A stretch of DNA of 64,000 bases from Parvibaculum sp. (lineage in GTDB: Bacteria > Pseudomonadota > Alphaproteobacteria > Parvibaculales > Parvibaculaceae). Below are positions 49,585-59,155 of the stretch, piece after piece. The notes under the pieces were generated by a model that ran no database searches, was not told the origin of the DNA, and saw only the letters and a list, made by a program, of their open reading frames with translations. Numbering within the stretch: the stretch's first letter is position 1; each line of letters begins with the position of its first letter. The stretch covers positions 1,795,501 to 1,859,500 of the forward strand of contig NZ_JAHBYN010000001.1 in NCBI RefSeq assembly GCF_019635935.1, written 5' to 3'. Position numbers and translations under genes: made by a program.

Positions 49585-50364
49585 TCAGCTCTGCCGCTCG
49601 ACCATCATCTTCTTGATCTCGGCGATGGCTTTGGCGGGGTTGAGGCCCTTGGGGCAGGCCTTGGCGCAGTTCATGATCGTGTGGCAGCGGTAGAGCCGGA
49701 ACGGGTCTTCGAGGTCGTCGAGACGTTCGCCGGTCGCTTCGTCGCGGCTGTCGATCAGCCAGCGATAGGCCTGCAGGAGCGCGGCGGGGCCGAGATAGCG
49801 GTCGCCGTTCCACCAGTAGGACGGACAGGATGTCGAGCAGCAGGCGCAGAGAATGCACTCGTAAAGCCCGTCGAGCTTTTCGCGGTCGGCGTGGCTCTGG
49901 CGCCATTCCTTTTCGGGCTCGGCCGATTTCGTCTGCAGCCATGGCTCGATGAAGGCGTGCTGCGCGTAGAAATTGGTGAGGTCGGGCACCAGGTCCTTGA
50001 TCACCGGCATGTGCGGCAATGGATAGATCCTGACGTCGCCCTTCACCTCGCCGATGCCCTTGGTGCAGGCAAGCGTGTTTTCGCCGTCGATATTCATCGC
50101 GCAGGAACCGCAAATGCCCTCGCGGCAGGAACGGCGAAAGGTCAGCGTCTGGTCGGTCTCGTTCTTGATCTTGATCAGCGCGTCGAGAACCATCGGCCCG
50201 CATTGGTCGAGATCGACTTCGTAAGTGTCGATGCGCGGATTGGCCGTGTCGTCCGGCGACCAGCGATAGACGCGGAAGCGCTTGACGTTTTTGGCGCCCG
50301 GTGCGGCCTTGAAGGTCTCGCCTTCATGGACCTTGGAATTTTTCGGCAGCGTGAGTTGAACCAT
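49585..50364 (-). CDS. sdhB: succinate dehydrogenase iron-sulfur subunit
   Basis: Passes electrons from FAD to quinone through three Fe-S clusters. The 259 residues start [20 protein letters not shown]. The [2Fe-2S] cysteines lie in [18 protein letters not shown] and NTLACTK; the [4Fe-4S] in [19 protein letters not shown]; the [3Fe-4S] in [20 protein letters not shown]. It follows sdhA by 20 bp. Confidence 0.97.
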   Translation of the reverse strand: MVQLTLPKNSKVHEGETFKAAPGAKNVKRFRVYRWSPDDTANPRIDTYEVDLDQCGPMVLDALIKIKNETDQTLTFRRSCREGICGSCAMNIDGENTLACTKGIGEVKGDVRIYPLPHMPVIKDLVPDLTNFYAQHAFIEPWLQTKSAEPEKEWRQSHADREKLDGLYECILCACCSTSCPSYWWNGDRYLGPAALLQAYRWLIDSRDEATGERLDDLEDPFRLYRCHTIMNCAKACPKGLNPAKAIAEIKKMMVERQS

Positions 50365-50384
50365 GACCTGATCCTGTGGCGCCT

Positions 50385-52175
50385 TTAGTAAACGCGCGCC
50401 TTCGGCTTGATGTATTCGATGTCGGTTGAAAGCGTGTAGGCATGCACCGGGCGGTAGTCGATGGCGGGCTTGCCGTTTGTGTCCACCCAGCAAAGCGTGT
50501 GCTTCATCCAGGTCTCGTCGTCACGCTCCGGGAAATCCTCGCGGGCGTGCGCGCCGCGGCTTTCCTGACGGTTGACCGCGCCTTCGACGGTCGCAATCGC
50601 CTGCACGATGAGATTGTCGAATTCGAGCGTCTCGATGAGATCGGAATTCCAGATCAGCGAGCGGTCGGAGACCTTGAGGTCCGGCATCGCGGCGTGAACA
50701 TCGGCGACGCGCTTCTGGCCCGAACGCAAGGTTTCGCCGGTGCGGAAGACGGCGACATCTTCCTGCATGGCGCGCTGCATGGTGAGACGAAGTTCGGCGG
50801 TCGGCGTCGAACCGCTCGCATTGCGGAAACGGTCGAGACGGGCAAGCGCATTGTCGCCGGCGCCTTTCGCGAGTTCGGGCTGGCGCGCGCCAGGCTGGAC
50901 CAGCTCGGCGGCGCGAAGCCCGGCGGCGCGGCCGAAGACCACGAGATCGATCAGCGAATTGGAACCGAGGCGGTTGGCGCCATGAACGGAAACACAGGCC
51001 GCCTCGCCAATCGCCATCAGGCCTGGCACCACCGTATCCGGGTTGCCGTTTTTCAGCGTCAGCACTTCACCGTGGAAGTTGGTCGGGATGCCGCCCATGT
51101 TGTAGTGCACGGTCGGCAGCACCGGGATCGGCTCCTTCGTGACGTCGACGCCGGCAAAGATATGCGCCGATTCCGAAATGCCCGGCAGGCGCTCGGCCAG
51201 GATCGCCGGATCGAGATGGTCGAGATGCAGGAAGATGTGATCCTTCTGCGGACCGACGCCGCGGCCTTCGCGGATCTCGACCGTCATCGAACGCGAGACG
51301 ACATCGCGCGAGGCAAGGTCTTTCGCCGACGGCGCATAGCGCTCCATGAAGCGCTCGCCTTCGGAATTTGTGAGGTAGCCGCCCTCGCCGCGCGCGCCTT
51401 CGGTGATGAGGCAACCCGCGCCGTAAATGCCGGTCGGATGGAACTGCACGAATTCCATGTCTTGCAGCGGCAAGCCGGCGCGCAGGACCATCGCATTGCC
51501 GTCGCCGGTGCAGGTGTGCGCCGAGGTCGCCGAGAAGTAAGCGCGTCCGTAGCCGCCGGTCGCGAGAATGACCAGCGAGGCGCGGAAGCGGTGAACTTCG
51601 CCGGTCGCCATGTCGAGCGCGACGACGCCGCGGCATTGGCCTTCGGCATCCATGATCAGGTCGATGGCGAAATATTCGATATAGAATTGCGCCTTGTGAC
51701 GCACCGACTGGCCATACAGCGTGTGCAGCATCGCATGGCCGGTGCGGTCGGCGGCCGCGCAGGTGCGCTGGGCGATGCCTTCGCCGAAATTCGTGGTCAT
51801 GCCGCCGAAGGGGCGCTGATAGATCTTGCCTTCCTCGGTGCGGCTGAACGGGACGCCGAAATGTTCGAGCTCGTAAACGGCTTCGGGCGCCTGGCGGCAG
51901 AGATATTCGATCGCGTCCTGGTCGCCGAGCCAGTCCGACCCCTTGACCGTGTCGTACATGTGCCAGCGCCAGTCGTCCGGGCCCATATTGCCGAGCGAGG
52001 CCGAGATGCCGCCCTGCGCCGCGACCGTGTGGCTGCGCGTCGGGAAGACCTTGGTGATGTTGGCGGTGCGCAATCCCTTTTCGACGCAACCGAGCGTGGC
52101 GCGAAGCCCCGCGCCGCCGGCGCCGACAACGACAACGTCGAATGTGTGATCGATGAATGTGTAGCTCGCCGTCAT
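50385..52175 (-). CDS. sdhA: succinate dehydrogenase flavoprotein subunit
   Basis: Oxidises succinate to fumarate at covalently bound FAD. The 596 residues have the FAD site [17 protein letters not shown], the flavinylated His in [18 protein letters not shown], the active-site region [20 protein letters not shown], and the catalytic Arg region in [20 protein letters not shown]. The C-terminus [20 protein letters not shown] is complete. It follows sdhD. Confidence 0.98.
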   Translation of the reverse strand: MTASYTFIDHTFDVVVVGAGGAGLRATLGCVEKGLRTANITKVFPTRSHTVAAQGGISASLGNMGPDDWRWHMYDTVKGSDWLGDQDAIEYLCRQAPEAVYELEHFGVPFSRTEEGKIYQRPFGGMTTNFGEGIAQRTCAAADRTGHAMLHTLYGQSVRHKAQFYIEYFAIDLIMDAEGQCRGVVALDMATGEVHRFRASLVILATGGYGRAYFSATSAHTCTGDGNAMVLRAGLPLQDMEFVQFHPTGIYGAGCLITEGARGEGGYLTNSEGERFMERYAPSAKDLASRDVVSRSMTVEIREGRGVGPQKDHIFLHLDHLDPAILAERLPGISESAHIFAGVDVTKEPIPVLPTVHYNMGGIPTNFHGEVLTLKNGNPDTVVPGLMAIGEAACVSVHGANRLGSNSLIDLVVFGRAAGLRAAELVQPGARQPELAKGAGDNALARLDRFRNASGSTPTAELRLTMQRAMQEDVAVFRTGETLRSGQKRVADVHAAMPDLKVSDRSLIWNSDLIETLEFDNLIVQAIATVEGAVNRQESRGAHAREDFPERDDETWMKHTLCWVDTNGKPAIDYRPVHAYTLSTDIEYIKPKARVY

Positions 52176-52203
52176 GGAAGATACTTTCGACGCTTTCAGG
52201 AGA

Positions 52204-52587
52204 TCAGGAACCGAAGCCGATTTTCAGCGCCGCATAGATGCAGGCGATGCCGATGGCGGCCGAGAAGAAAATGTTGAGCAGCAGCGACAGCGTTTTCAGG
52301 CCTTCGGCGATCACATAATCCTCGATGATGACCTGCATGCCGAGACGCATGTGCCAGACGCCGGAAAGGATCAGCGCCAGAAGCGCGATGACCGCCAGCG
52401 GATGCGCGAGATACGCCCTCACCGTCAGATAGTCGGCGCCCGACAGCGCGACCAGCGAGGCGATGAGAAAAAGTGCCAGCGGCACATTGGCCGCCGCCGT
52501 CACGCGCTGCAGCCAGAAGTGATGAGCGCCGGATTTGGCCGAGCCGAGGCCGATGACGCGGCTCAGGGGTGTGCGCATGTCGGCCAT
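52204..52587 (-). CDS. sdhD: succinate dehydrogenase membrane anchor subunit
   Basis: 127 residues with three membrane helices. It starts [20 protein letters not shown]. Candidate heme and quinone residues are visible in [18 protein letters not shown], the SdhD signature (His and Tyr). The start codon overlaps the sdhC stop by one base. It joins SdhC to anchor SdhAB. Confidence 0.93.
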   Translation of the reverse strand: MADMRTPLSRVIGLGSAKSGAHHFWLQRVTAAANVPLALFLIASLVALSGADYLTVRAYLAHPLAVIALLALILSGVWHMRLGMQVIIEDYVIAEGLKTLSLLLNIFFSAAIGIACIYAALKIGFGS

Positions 52588-52991
52588 CAGAGCGCCCCCA
52601 TCATCGAATAGCCCGCAATCCAGACCAGAACCGTCAGCACGACCGAGCCGATGACCGTGCCCCAGGCCATGACGTCGGCGGTGCGCAGCTCGAAGCCCTT
52701 GCCGAAATCCCAGATGAAATGGCGGATGCCGCCCAGCATGTGGTGGATCAGCGCCCATGTGTAGCCGAAGAGCACGAGGCGGCCGAACCACGAGCCGATG
52801 AAACCCTCGAAAACCGCATAGGCGTCCGGCCCGCTCGCCACCGCCACCAGCCACCAGGCGAGCAGCAGCGTGCCGGCATAAAGCCCCGCGCCGGTGATGC
52901 GATGAACGATCGACATGACCATGGTGACGGTCAGACGATAAATCTGCAGATGCGGGGAAAGCGGCCTTGCGGCCTGTCGCGGATCAGCCAT
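52587..52991 (-). CDS. sdhC: succinate dehydrogenase cytochrome b556 subunit
   Basis: 134 residues from MADPRQAARPLSPHLQIYRL, three membrane helices. The signature SIVHRITGAGLY and the heme-ligand region LIHHMLGGIRHFIWDF are intact. It is the first gene of sdhCDAB. The 203-bp gap upstream to the divergent thioesterase gene holds the operon promoter. Confidence 0.95.
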   Translation of the reverse strand: MADPRQAARPLSPHLQIYRLTVTMVMSIVHRITGAGLYAGTLLLAWWLVAVASGPDAYAVFEGFIGSWFGRLVLFGYTWALIHHMLGGIRHFIWDFGKGFELRTADVMAWGTVIGSVVLTVLVWIAGYSMMGAL

Positions 52992-53194
52992 TCGATTTTC
53001 CCAAGGAACATGGGCCGGGCGGGCGGGGGAAGCCCCATTGAGTCTGTTGTTTATCGCGCCGGACGGCTCAAGGCAAATGCCGAAAACCGCCGCAACGTCC
53101 CGCTTGCGCAAATGCCATTGCGCCCAATCGCGAAGCTTTCGCAACGGAAACCGGGCATGCTGAAGACCTTGTAAATACCGCCAGAGTTCCCCCG

Positions 53195-53647
53195 ATGAGT
53201 GTTGCCGCATTGCCCCATGGCGAAAGCCCAGAAGCGCGCGTGACCCGTGTGCTGACCGCGCAGCCCTTTTCGATGCTGGTGGGGGCGAAAGTCGGGCGGG
53301 TGGCGCGCGGCCGCGCCGAGCTGATAGTCGAGATCCGGCCGGACCTGACCCAGAACAACGGCTTCATTCATGGCGGCGTGATCGGCTATCTCGCCGACAA
53401 TGCGAGCGGCTGCGCCGCCTCGACCATGCTGCCGGAAGGCGCGGCGAGCCTTGTGACCTCCGAATTCAAGGTCAACCTGATCCGCCCCGCCATCGGCACC
53501 CGCGCCATTGCGCGCGGCGAAGTGGTGAAGGCCGGACGCCGGCAATGCGTCGCCGAAACGCGGGTTTACTGCGAGGAGGGCGGCGCGGAAAAACTGGTCG
53601 CCATCGCGCTGGCGACGCTGGCCTATATTTATCCGGGCGAGGGCTGA
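53195..53647 (+). CDS. PaaI-type hotdog thioesterase
   Basis: 150 residues with the hotdog fold of the PaaI/YdiI group. The catalytic segment NNGFIHGGVIGYLADNASG has the HGG motif; the strand SEFKVNLIRPAIGTRAIARG and the end VAIALATLAYIYP fit the family. It hydrolyses acyl-CoA thioesters, chain specificity unknown. It is divergent from sdhC and convergent with mch (6 bp between stops). Confidence 0.9.
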   Translation: MSVAALPHGESPEARVTRVLTAQPFSMLVGAKVGRVARGRAELIVEIRPDLTQNNGFIHGGVIGYLADNASGCAASTMLPEGAASLVTSEFKVNLIRPAIGTRAIARGEVVKAGRRQCVAETRVYCEEGGAEKLVAIALATLAYIYPGEG

Positions 53648-53653
53648 AAGCGC

Positions 53654-54712
53654 TTAGCGCCGCGGCATCAGCACCCAGTAGTCGAGATCGAGGATGACGC
53701 CGTCTTCGTAGCCTTTGTCCTTCGCGCCCGGAAAATCGGCGCAGGGGCGATCCCTGGTGGCGACGGTGCGCAGCCGCAACGCGGCGATGTCCTCGCGCTT
53801 TGCGAGCGGCGACTTCGCCAGCACTTCCGACCAGGCGAAAACCGTGTCGCCGGCAAAAAGCGGCGCAACATGCCGCCCGGCATTGATCGCGGCGACAAGG
53901 AGCGCATTGCCGAGCCCGTTGAAAGAGAGAGCGCGGGCGAGCGAAATCACATGGCCGCCATAGATCAACCGGCGGCCGAAGCGGCCCTTGCCTTCCGTGA
54001 ACTGATTGAAATGCACCTTGGCGGTGTTCTGGTAGAGACGCGTCGCCATCATGTGCTCGGCCTCCTCGACGGTGATGCCGTCGACATGGTCGATCTTTTC
54101 GCCGACCGCGTAGTCGTCCCAGAGATGGGGCGAACCGGAAGCAACCGTGTCGAAGCCCTTGAAGCTTGTCTTTGCGGGCGCGACAAGATGCGCCGGCTCG
54201 ACGATGTCGGGCAGATGCGGCACATCGGCTTCCGGCGCGCGCGCGGCCTTGTCGCGCTTCCGGACCATCACCCAGCGCACATAATCGATGACGGTTTCGC
54301 CGCGCTGGTTGCGGCCTGTCGAGCGCACATAGACCGTGCCGGTCTCGCCGTTCGAATTTTCCTTCAGCCCGATCACCTTCGATTCGGTCGAAAGCGTGTC
54401 GCCCGGAAAGACGGGTTTCAGAAACTTGCAATCGGCATAGCCGAGATTGGCGACCGCGTTGAGCGAGATGTCGGGCACCGTCTTGCCGAAGACGATGTGG
54501 AAGGCGAGGAGATCGTCGACGGGCGCGCTCGCATATCCGGCCTTGCGCGCGGCCTCGGCCGAGGATTGCAGCGCAAAGCGCGAACCGAACAGCGCCTGGT
54601 AGAGCGCCGTATCGCCTTCGCTCACCGTGCGCGGCGTCGCGTGATGCAGCACCTGCCCGATTTTGAAGTCCTCGAAGAAATTTCCCGGATTGGTCTTCGA
54701 CATCGCGTTCAC
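53654..54712 (-). CDS. mch: mesaconyl-CoA hydratase (MaoC-like, double hotdog)
   Basis: Interconverts mesaconyl-C1-CoA and beta-methylmalyl-CoA in the ethylmalonyl-CoA pathway of acetate assimilation. 352 residues from a GTG that overlaps the upstream stop; an ATG 3 codons later is also possible. Motifs: KTNPGNFFEDFKIGQVLHHA, PRTVSEGDTALYQALFGSRF, DDLLAFHIVFGKTVPDISLN and YADCKFLKPVFPGDTL, all matching the alphaproteobacterial Mch family as I know it. A second hotdog repeat follows (HVDGITVEEAEHMMATRLYQ). Pairing with a malyl-CoA-type lyase supports the pathway. Confidence 0.88.
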   Translation of the reverse strand: MNAMSKTNPGNFFEDFKIGQVLHHATPRTVSEGDTALYQALFGSRFALQSSAEAARKAGYASAPVDDLLAFHIVFGKTVPDISLNAVANLGYADCKFLKPVFPGDTLSTESKVIGLKENSNGETGTVYVRSTGRNQRGETVIDYVRWVMVRKRDKAARAPEADVPHLPDIVEPAHLVAPAKTSFKGFDTVASGSPHLWDDYAVGEKIDHVDGITVEEAEHMMATRLYQNTAKVHFNQFTEGKGRFGRRLIYGGHVISLARALSFNGLGNALLVAAINAGRHVAPLFAGDTVFAWSEVLAKSPLAKREDIAALRLRTVATRDRPCADFPGAKDKGYEDGVILDLDYWVLMPRR

Positions 54713-55608
54713 TCCGCCACGGCTTCAAGCTCGGCGATCGCATCGGCAATCGCAACGATGCGCTCGGCGATTTCGGCATGCAGGATTTCGACCATGCGGC
54801 CCTCGACTTTCAACACGCCCTTGCCCTTGTTTTCCGGCAGCTTGAACGCGGCAATGGTGGCGCGCGCCTGCGCGACCGTCTCGGCATCGGGCGAGAAGAT
54901 GCGGTTGCAGGGATCGAGCTGCGATGGATGGATCAGCGTCTTGCCGTCGAAGCCCATGTCGCGGCCCTGCTCGCAAATGGCGGCGAAGCCCGCCTCGTTC
55001 TTGATGTCGTTATAGACGCCGTCGAGAATGACGAGGCCATAGGCGCGGGCGGCCAGAAGCGCGAGACCGAGCGAGGCGAGCATCGGCGTGCGGTCGGCTG
55101 TATGCGCGGCGCGCAGTTCCTTGGCGATGTCGTTAGTGCCCATCACCCAGACCGACATGCGCGACGCCGGCTCGCGCGCCTTGGCGGCGATCGCCTGAAT
55201 GTTGAGCAGCGCCAGCGGCGTCTCGATCATGCACCAGAGTTGCAGGCCGGGCCGGGCGCCGGCATCCGACAGCGCCTCTTCCGCGCGCTCGACATCGGCG
55301 GCCGAATTGATTTTCGGCACAAGGATGGCGTCGGGCCCCGCCGCAACGGCCGCCTTGATGTCGGCCATGCCCCAGGGCGTGTCGAGGCCGTTGACCCGGA
55401 TCGCGATTTCGCGCTTGCCGTAGCCGCCTTCCTTCACCGCAGCCGCAACCTGCGCGCGCGCCTCTTCCTTGGCGTCGGGCGCCACCGCGTCCTCAAGATC
55501 AAGGATCAGCGCATCGGCCTTGAGGTCGCGCGCCTTTTCGAGCGCCCGTGCGTTCGAACCCGGCATGTAGAGAACGCTGCGGCGCGGGCGGGCGGTTTGG
55601 TCGGCCAT
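54709..55608 (-). CDS. CoA-ester lyase/thioesterase, HpcH/HpaI-CitE type (malyl-CoA)
   Basis: 299 residues starting MADQTARPRRSVLYMPGSNA, a TIM-barrel CitE-like protein. Mg2+ and substrate motifs: ADALILDLEDAVAPDAKEEA, IAIRVNGLDTPWG, ILVPKINSAADV, MIETPLALLN, and GFDGKTLIHPSQLDPCN near the end. The sequence is closer to the Mcl2 (S-malyl-CoA thioesterase) type than to Mcl1, whose N-terminus differs; that call is from memory. The stop overlaps the mch start (GTGA), so both act in one pathway. Confidence 0.85.
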   Translation of the reverse strand: MADQTARPRRSVLYMPGSNARALEKARDLKADALILDLEDAVAPDAKEEARAQVAAAVKEGGYGKREIAIRVNGLDTPWGMADIKAAVAAGPDAILVPKINSAADVERAEEALSDAGARPGLQLWCMIETPLALLNIQAIAAKAREPASRMSVWVMGTNDIAKELRAAHTADRTPMLASLGLALLAARAYGLVILDGVYNDIKNEAGFAAICEQGRDMGFDGKTLIHPSQLDPCNRIFSPDAETVAQARATIAAFKLPENKGKGVLKVEGRMVEILHAEIAERIVAIADAIAELEAVAE

Positions 55609-55680
55609 GGGGTCGGGTCTCCGGTTCGCGGGGAATGCGAAGCGGACACTATAAAGAGCGGGGGCGGCTGTGAAGCGGAA

Positions 55681-57837
55681 TCAGCCCGCAAGACGCGCCG
55701 TCGCGCGCGGCAGCACGCGGGCATAGGGCATGCGCACCGTGATCGTGGTGCCCCGGCCGGGCTCGCTGTCGATGACGAGCGTCGCGCCGTGCATCCGCGC
55801 CAGCGCCCGTGTCAGCGGCAGGCCGAGCCCGGTGCCCTCGGTCGAATAGACATTGCTGTCCTTGCCGATCTGGCGGAAGGGCTCGAGAGCGGTCGGAATG
55901 TCGGCCTTCGCCATGCCGATGCCGGTGTCGGACACGCGGAACGCCATGCGCTCGTCGGGCTCCATGAAGGCCGCAAGCTCGATATGGCCGCCCTTGGGCG
56001 TGAACTTGACCGCATTGGAGACAAGATTGAGCAGGATCTGGCGAAGCGCCCGCTTGTCGGCATTGAGCAGCGGCAGGTTCTGTTCGACCGTGACGCCGAG
56101 ATCGATGCCGGCCTCCTCGGCGCGGTGACGCATCATCCGCTCGCAACTTGCCATGACATCGACCACATCGAGCTCTTCCTCGTAAAGCTCGTAGCGGTCG
56201 GCCTCGATCTTGGAGAGATCGAGGATGTCGTTGATCAGGCTGAGAAGATGGCTCGACGATTTGTGGATATCGACGACATAGTCCTTGTAGCGGTCGTTCT
56301 CGATCGGACCGAAAAGCTCGCCGTTCATCACTTCGGAAAAGCCGATAATGGCGTTCAAGGGTGTGCGCAGCTCATGGCTCATATTGGCGAGGAATTGCGA
56401 CTTCGAGGCGTTGGCAAGCTCGGCCACGTCGCGCGCGTCGCGCAACTGGTTGGCCGTGCGCTCGCGCTCGTTGACCTCGCGGTTGAACTTGTCGAGCACC
56501 AGATTGTAGCGCGAGGCGATTTCGCCGGCCTCGGTGAAAGGCTCGACGCGCAGGGGCTTCGAGAAGTCGCCGCGCGCCGCCTGACCTTCCATCGCGCCCA
56601 GCACGTCGAGCAGCGCGCTCGAGGCGCCATGCTCGGCGATGTTGAGACCGATGCGCTCGGCCTCCGCCGACACGCGCAGGGGATAGAAACGATTGACGAG
56701 GCGCAGCACGACATAGGCAACCGAGAAGGCGAAGAGACCGGCCGCAGCAACGCCCTGCGCCTGCACGACGAACTGCTCGAAACGCGTGTGACCATGCGGG
56801 AACAGCGACACGTCGCCGAAAATCGCCACCGCCAGCGTGCCCCAGATGCCGGCCGCGAGATGCACCGGCACCGCATCGACCGCATCGTCGATCTCGAGCC
56901 GTTCGAGGAGGTGGCTCGCCATGTAACAGACCACGCCGCCGATGGCGCCGATCAGCACGGCGGCACTCGTGTCGACGATGTGGCAATTGGCGGTGATGGC
57001 GACGAGACCGGCAAGAATGCCGTTCAGCGTCTGCTGCACATCCGGCAGACCGCGCGTAAACCAGCTGAGCCCCGTGGCGGCAAAGCCGCCGGCGGCTGCC
57101 GCCAGCATCGTGTGGACCAGAATGAAAGGAACGGAAGCGTCGAGCGCCAGCGTCGAGCCGCCATTGAAACCGAACCAGCCGATCCACAACAGGAACATGC
57201 CGAGCGTCGCCATCGGCATGTCATGCGGCTCGATGCGCCCGCCATCGGGACCGAAACGGCCGATGCGCGCGCCCATGACGAGGATCGCGGCAAGCGCGAT
57301 CCAGCCGCCGATCGAATGCACGACCGTGGAGCCCGCGAAATCGACAAAGCCTTTCACTTCAAGCCAGCCCGCCGCCTCGCCGGCGAGAATGCCGCCCCAA
57401 GCCCAATGACCGAAGACTGGATAGATCGCCATGCTGAGCACGGCCGCGGTAATCAGATAGCCGCGAAAGCTCATGCGCTCGGCAACGGCGCCGGCGACGA
57501 TGGTGGTGGCGGTGGAGCAGAAGGCAAGCTGGAAAAAGAAGAAGACCATGACCCAGGCCATGCCCGCCGATGCGTTGGCGGCGCCGCTCTGGAAAGCGAA
57601 TCCCGAAAGGCCGAAAAAACCGGCGGCGCTGGCGCCGAACATCAACCCGAAGCCGACCAGCCAGAAGCCGAGACCGGCAACGCAGAAATCCATCACGTTC
57701 TTGACGGCGACGTTGATGGAATTCTTGGCGCGCACCATGCCGGATTCGAGGCAGGTGAAGCCGGCCTGCATCAGGATCACCAGGATCGTGCAAACGAGAA
57801 CCCAGATCGTGTCGATCGATTGTGCAGCGCTACCCAC
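55681..57837 (-). CDS. ammonium transporter-histidine kinase fusion (Amt-HK)
   Basis: 718 residues from a GTG at 57837. Residues 1-385 are an Amt/Rh channel: FCSTATTIVAGAVAERMSF, the twin pore histidines H174 (TVVHSIGGWIAL) and H326 (VPVHLAAGIWG), and IGWFGFNGGSTLALD. Residues 415-470 form a HAMP-like/coiled linker (RGDFSKPLRVEPFTEAGEIA). Residues 475-710 are a histidine kinase: H488 in FLANMSHELRTPLNAIIGFSE, N-box LLNLVSNAVKFTPKGG, G1 VSDTGIGM and G2 STEGTGLGLPL. A comparable fusion is Amt5 of Kuenenia, described as an ammonium sensor. No GlnK gene or response regulator is adjacent, so the target is unknown. Confidence 0.93.
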   Translation of the reverse strand: MGSAAQSIDTIWVLVCTILVILMQAGFTCLESGMVRAKNSINVAVKNVMDFCVAGLGFWLVGFGLMFGASAAGFFGLSGFAFQSGAANASAGMAWVMVFFFFQLAFCSTATTIVAGAVAERMSFRGYLITAAVLSMAIYPVFGHWAWGGILAGEAAGWLEVKGFVDFAGSTVVHSIGGWIALAAILVMGARIGRFGPDGGRIEPHDMPMATLGMFLLWIGWFGFNGGSTLALDASVPFILVHTMLAAAAGGFAATGLSWFTRGLPDVQQTLNGILAGLVAITANCHIVDTSAAVLIGAIGGVVCYMASHLLERLEIDDAVDAVPVHLAAGIWGTLAVAIFGDVSLFPHGHTRFEQFVVQAQGVAAAGLFAFSVAYVVLRLVNRFYPLRVSAEAERIGLNIAEHGASSALLDVLGAMEGQAARGDFSKPLRVEPFTEAGEIASRYNLVLDKFNREVNERERTANQLRDARDVAELANASKSQFLANMSHELRTPLNAIIGFSEVMNGELFGPIENDRYKDYVVDIHKSSSHLLSLINDILDLSKIEADRYELYEEELDVVDVMASCERMMRHRAEEAGIDLGVTVEQNLPLLNADKRALRQILLNLVSNAVKFTPKGGHIELAAFMEPDERMAFRVSDTGIGMAKADIPTALEPFRQIGKDSNVYSTEGTGLGLPLTRALARMHGATLVIDSEPGRGTTITVRMPYARVLPRATARLAG

Positions 57838-57944
57838 GATCCGCCCCCGGAATACGCATGGAAAACTGACGTGGGCGGGAGACTACAGGGCAAAAAGTAA
57901 ATTTTTTGCGCCGCGGTATTCGCGATGGGTCAAAAAGCCCGCGG

Positions 57945-57973
57945 AAACCCTGCACAAAACATGTGCAGGGTTT
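57945..57973. terminator. perfect hairpin, probable terminator of asd
   Basis: AAACCCTGCAC and GTGCAGGGTTT form a perfect 11-bp stem with a 7-nt loop AAAACAT. It lies about 90 bp after asd on the minus strand and 108 bp upstream of the Amt-HK start. A second AT-rich dyad (GCAAAAA-N5-TTTTTTGC, 57890-57909) lies between it and the Amt-HK gene and could be a regulatory site. Confidence 0.7.
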
Positions 57974-58063
57974 ATCGGGAGGTTAACGGGCGGCCGAGCC
58001 GCGATTTGCTTTGTACGCGGAATATCGCGCAGAGACTGGAACGCGCAATGCGGGACGCAACGC

Positions 58064-59086
58064 TCACGCGGCCTTCTTGAGGTGGCGAGCGCCCAGAATT
58101 TCGGCAATCTGGACCGCATTGAGCGCAGCGCCCTTCCTGAGATTGTCGGAGACGACCCAGATGTTGAGGCCGTTCTCGACGGTCGGGTCGACGCGGATGC
58201 GGCTGATATAGGTTGCATAGTCGCCGACGCATTCGATGGGCGTCACATAGCCGCCATCCTCGCGCTTGTCGACGACGAGACAGCCCGGCGCCTCGCGCAA
58301 TATGTCGCGCGCCTCGTCGTCGGAGATCGGCCGTTCGAACTCGATGTTGACGGCTTCCGAATGGCCGACGAAAACCGGGACGCGCACGCAGGTGGCCGTG
58401 ACTTTGATCTTCGGATCGAGGATCTTCTTGGTCTCGGCCATCATCTTCCATTCCTCCTTCGTCTGGCCGTCCTCCATGAAATCGTCGATATGGGGAATGA
58501 CGTTGAAGGCGATCTGCTTGGTGAACTTGCCCTCATCGATGCTGTCGTTGACGAAGATCGCGCGCGTCTGACTGAACAGCTCGTCCATCGCTTCCTTGCC
58601 GGCGCCCGAGACCGACTGATAGGTCGCGACGACGACGCGGCGGATGCCGGCGGCGTCGTGCAGCGGCTTCAGCGCGACGACCATCTGCGCGGTCGAGCAA
58701 TTGGGGTTGGCGATGATGTTCTTCTTCGCATAGCCGGCAATCGCCGATGCGTTGACTTCCGGCACGATCAGCGGCACGTCGGCGTCCATCCGCCAGCGCG
58801 ACGAATTGTCGATGACGACGCAGCCCTTGGCCGCGATCTTCGGCGCCCATTCGCCCGACATCGTGCCCGACGTCGCCATCAGGCAGATGTCGGTGCCCTT
58901 GAAGTCGTAGGTGTCGAGGGCGCGAACCTTGAGGTCGCGGTCGCCAAAGGAAACCTCGGTGCCCTGACTGCGGCGCGAGGCGAGCGCCACCACTTCGTCG
59001 GCCGGAAATTCGCGCTCGGCGAGAATGTTGAGCATTTCGCGGCCGACATTGCCCGTGGCGCCGAGAACGGCAATCTTGTAGCCCAT
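58064..59086 (-). CDS. asd: aspartate-semialdehyde dehydrogenase
   Basis: NADPH-dependent step of the aspartate pathway to lysine, methionine, threonine and diaminopimelate. The 340 residues start MGYKIAVLGATGNVGREMLN. Catalytic Cys130 lies in NPNCSTAQM and the His in RVPVFVGHSEAVNIEFERP; SVSGAGKEAMDEL is intact. It follows leuB by 69 bp and may be part of a leuCDB-asd unit. Confidence 0.97.
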   Translation of the reverse strand: MGYKIAVLGATGNVGREMLNILAEREFPADEVVALASRRSQGTEVSFGDRDLKVRALDTYDFKGTDICLMATSGTMSGEWAPKIAAKGCVVIDNSSRWRMDADVPLIVPEVNASAIAGYAKKNIIANPNCSTAQMVVALKPLHDAAGIRRVVVATYQSVSGAGKEAMDELFSQTRAIFVNDSIDEGKFTKQIAFNVIPHIDDFMEDGQTKEEWKMMAETKKILDPKIKVTATCVRVPVFVGHSEAVNIEFERPISDDEARDILREAPGCLVVDKREDGGYVTPIECVGDYATYISRIRVDPTVENGLNIWVVSDNLRKGAALNAVQIAEILGARHLKKAA

Positions 59087-59155
59087 GATCGTTTTCCTTG
59101 TCTGGGGACCGCCTCGCCCGGAGCGGTCCTCCAACGGGTCAAGCGGCCGGCAATT

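Noticed and set aside
54778-57900. Open frame of over 1000 codons on the plus strand opposite the malyl-CoA lyase and Amt-HK genes
   Set aside because: It is antisense to two well-conserved genes, its translation is Arg/His/Asp/Ala-rich with no domain, and such frames are expected in high-GC DNA with strong codon bias.
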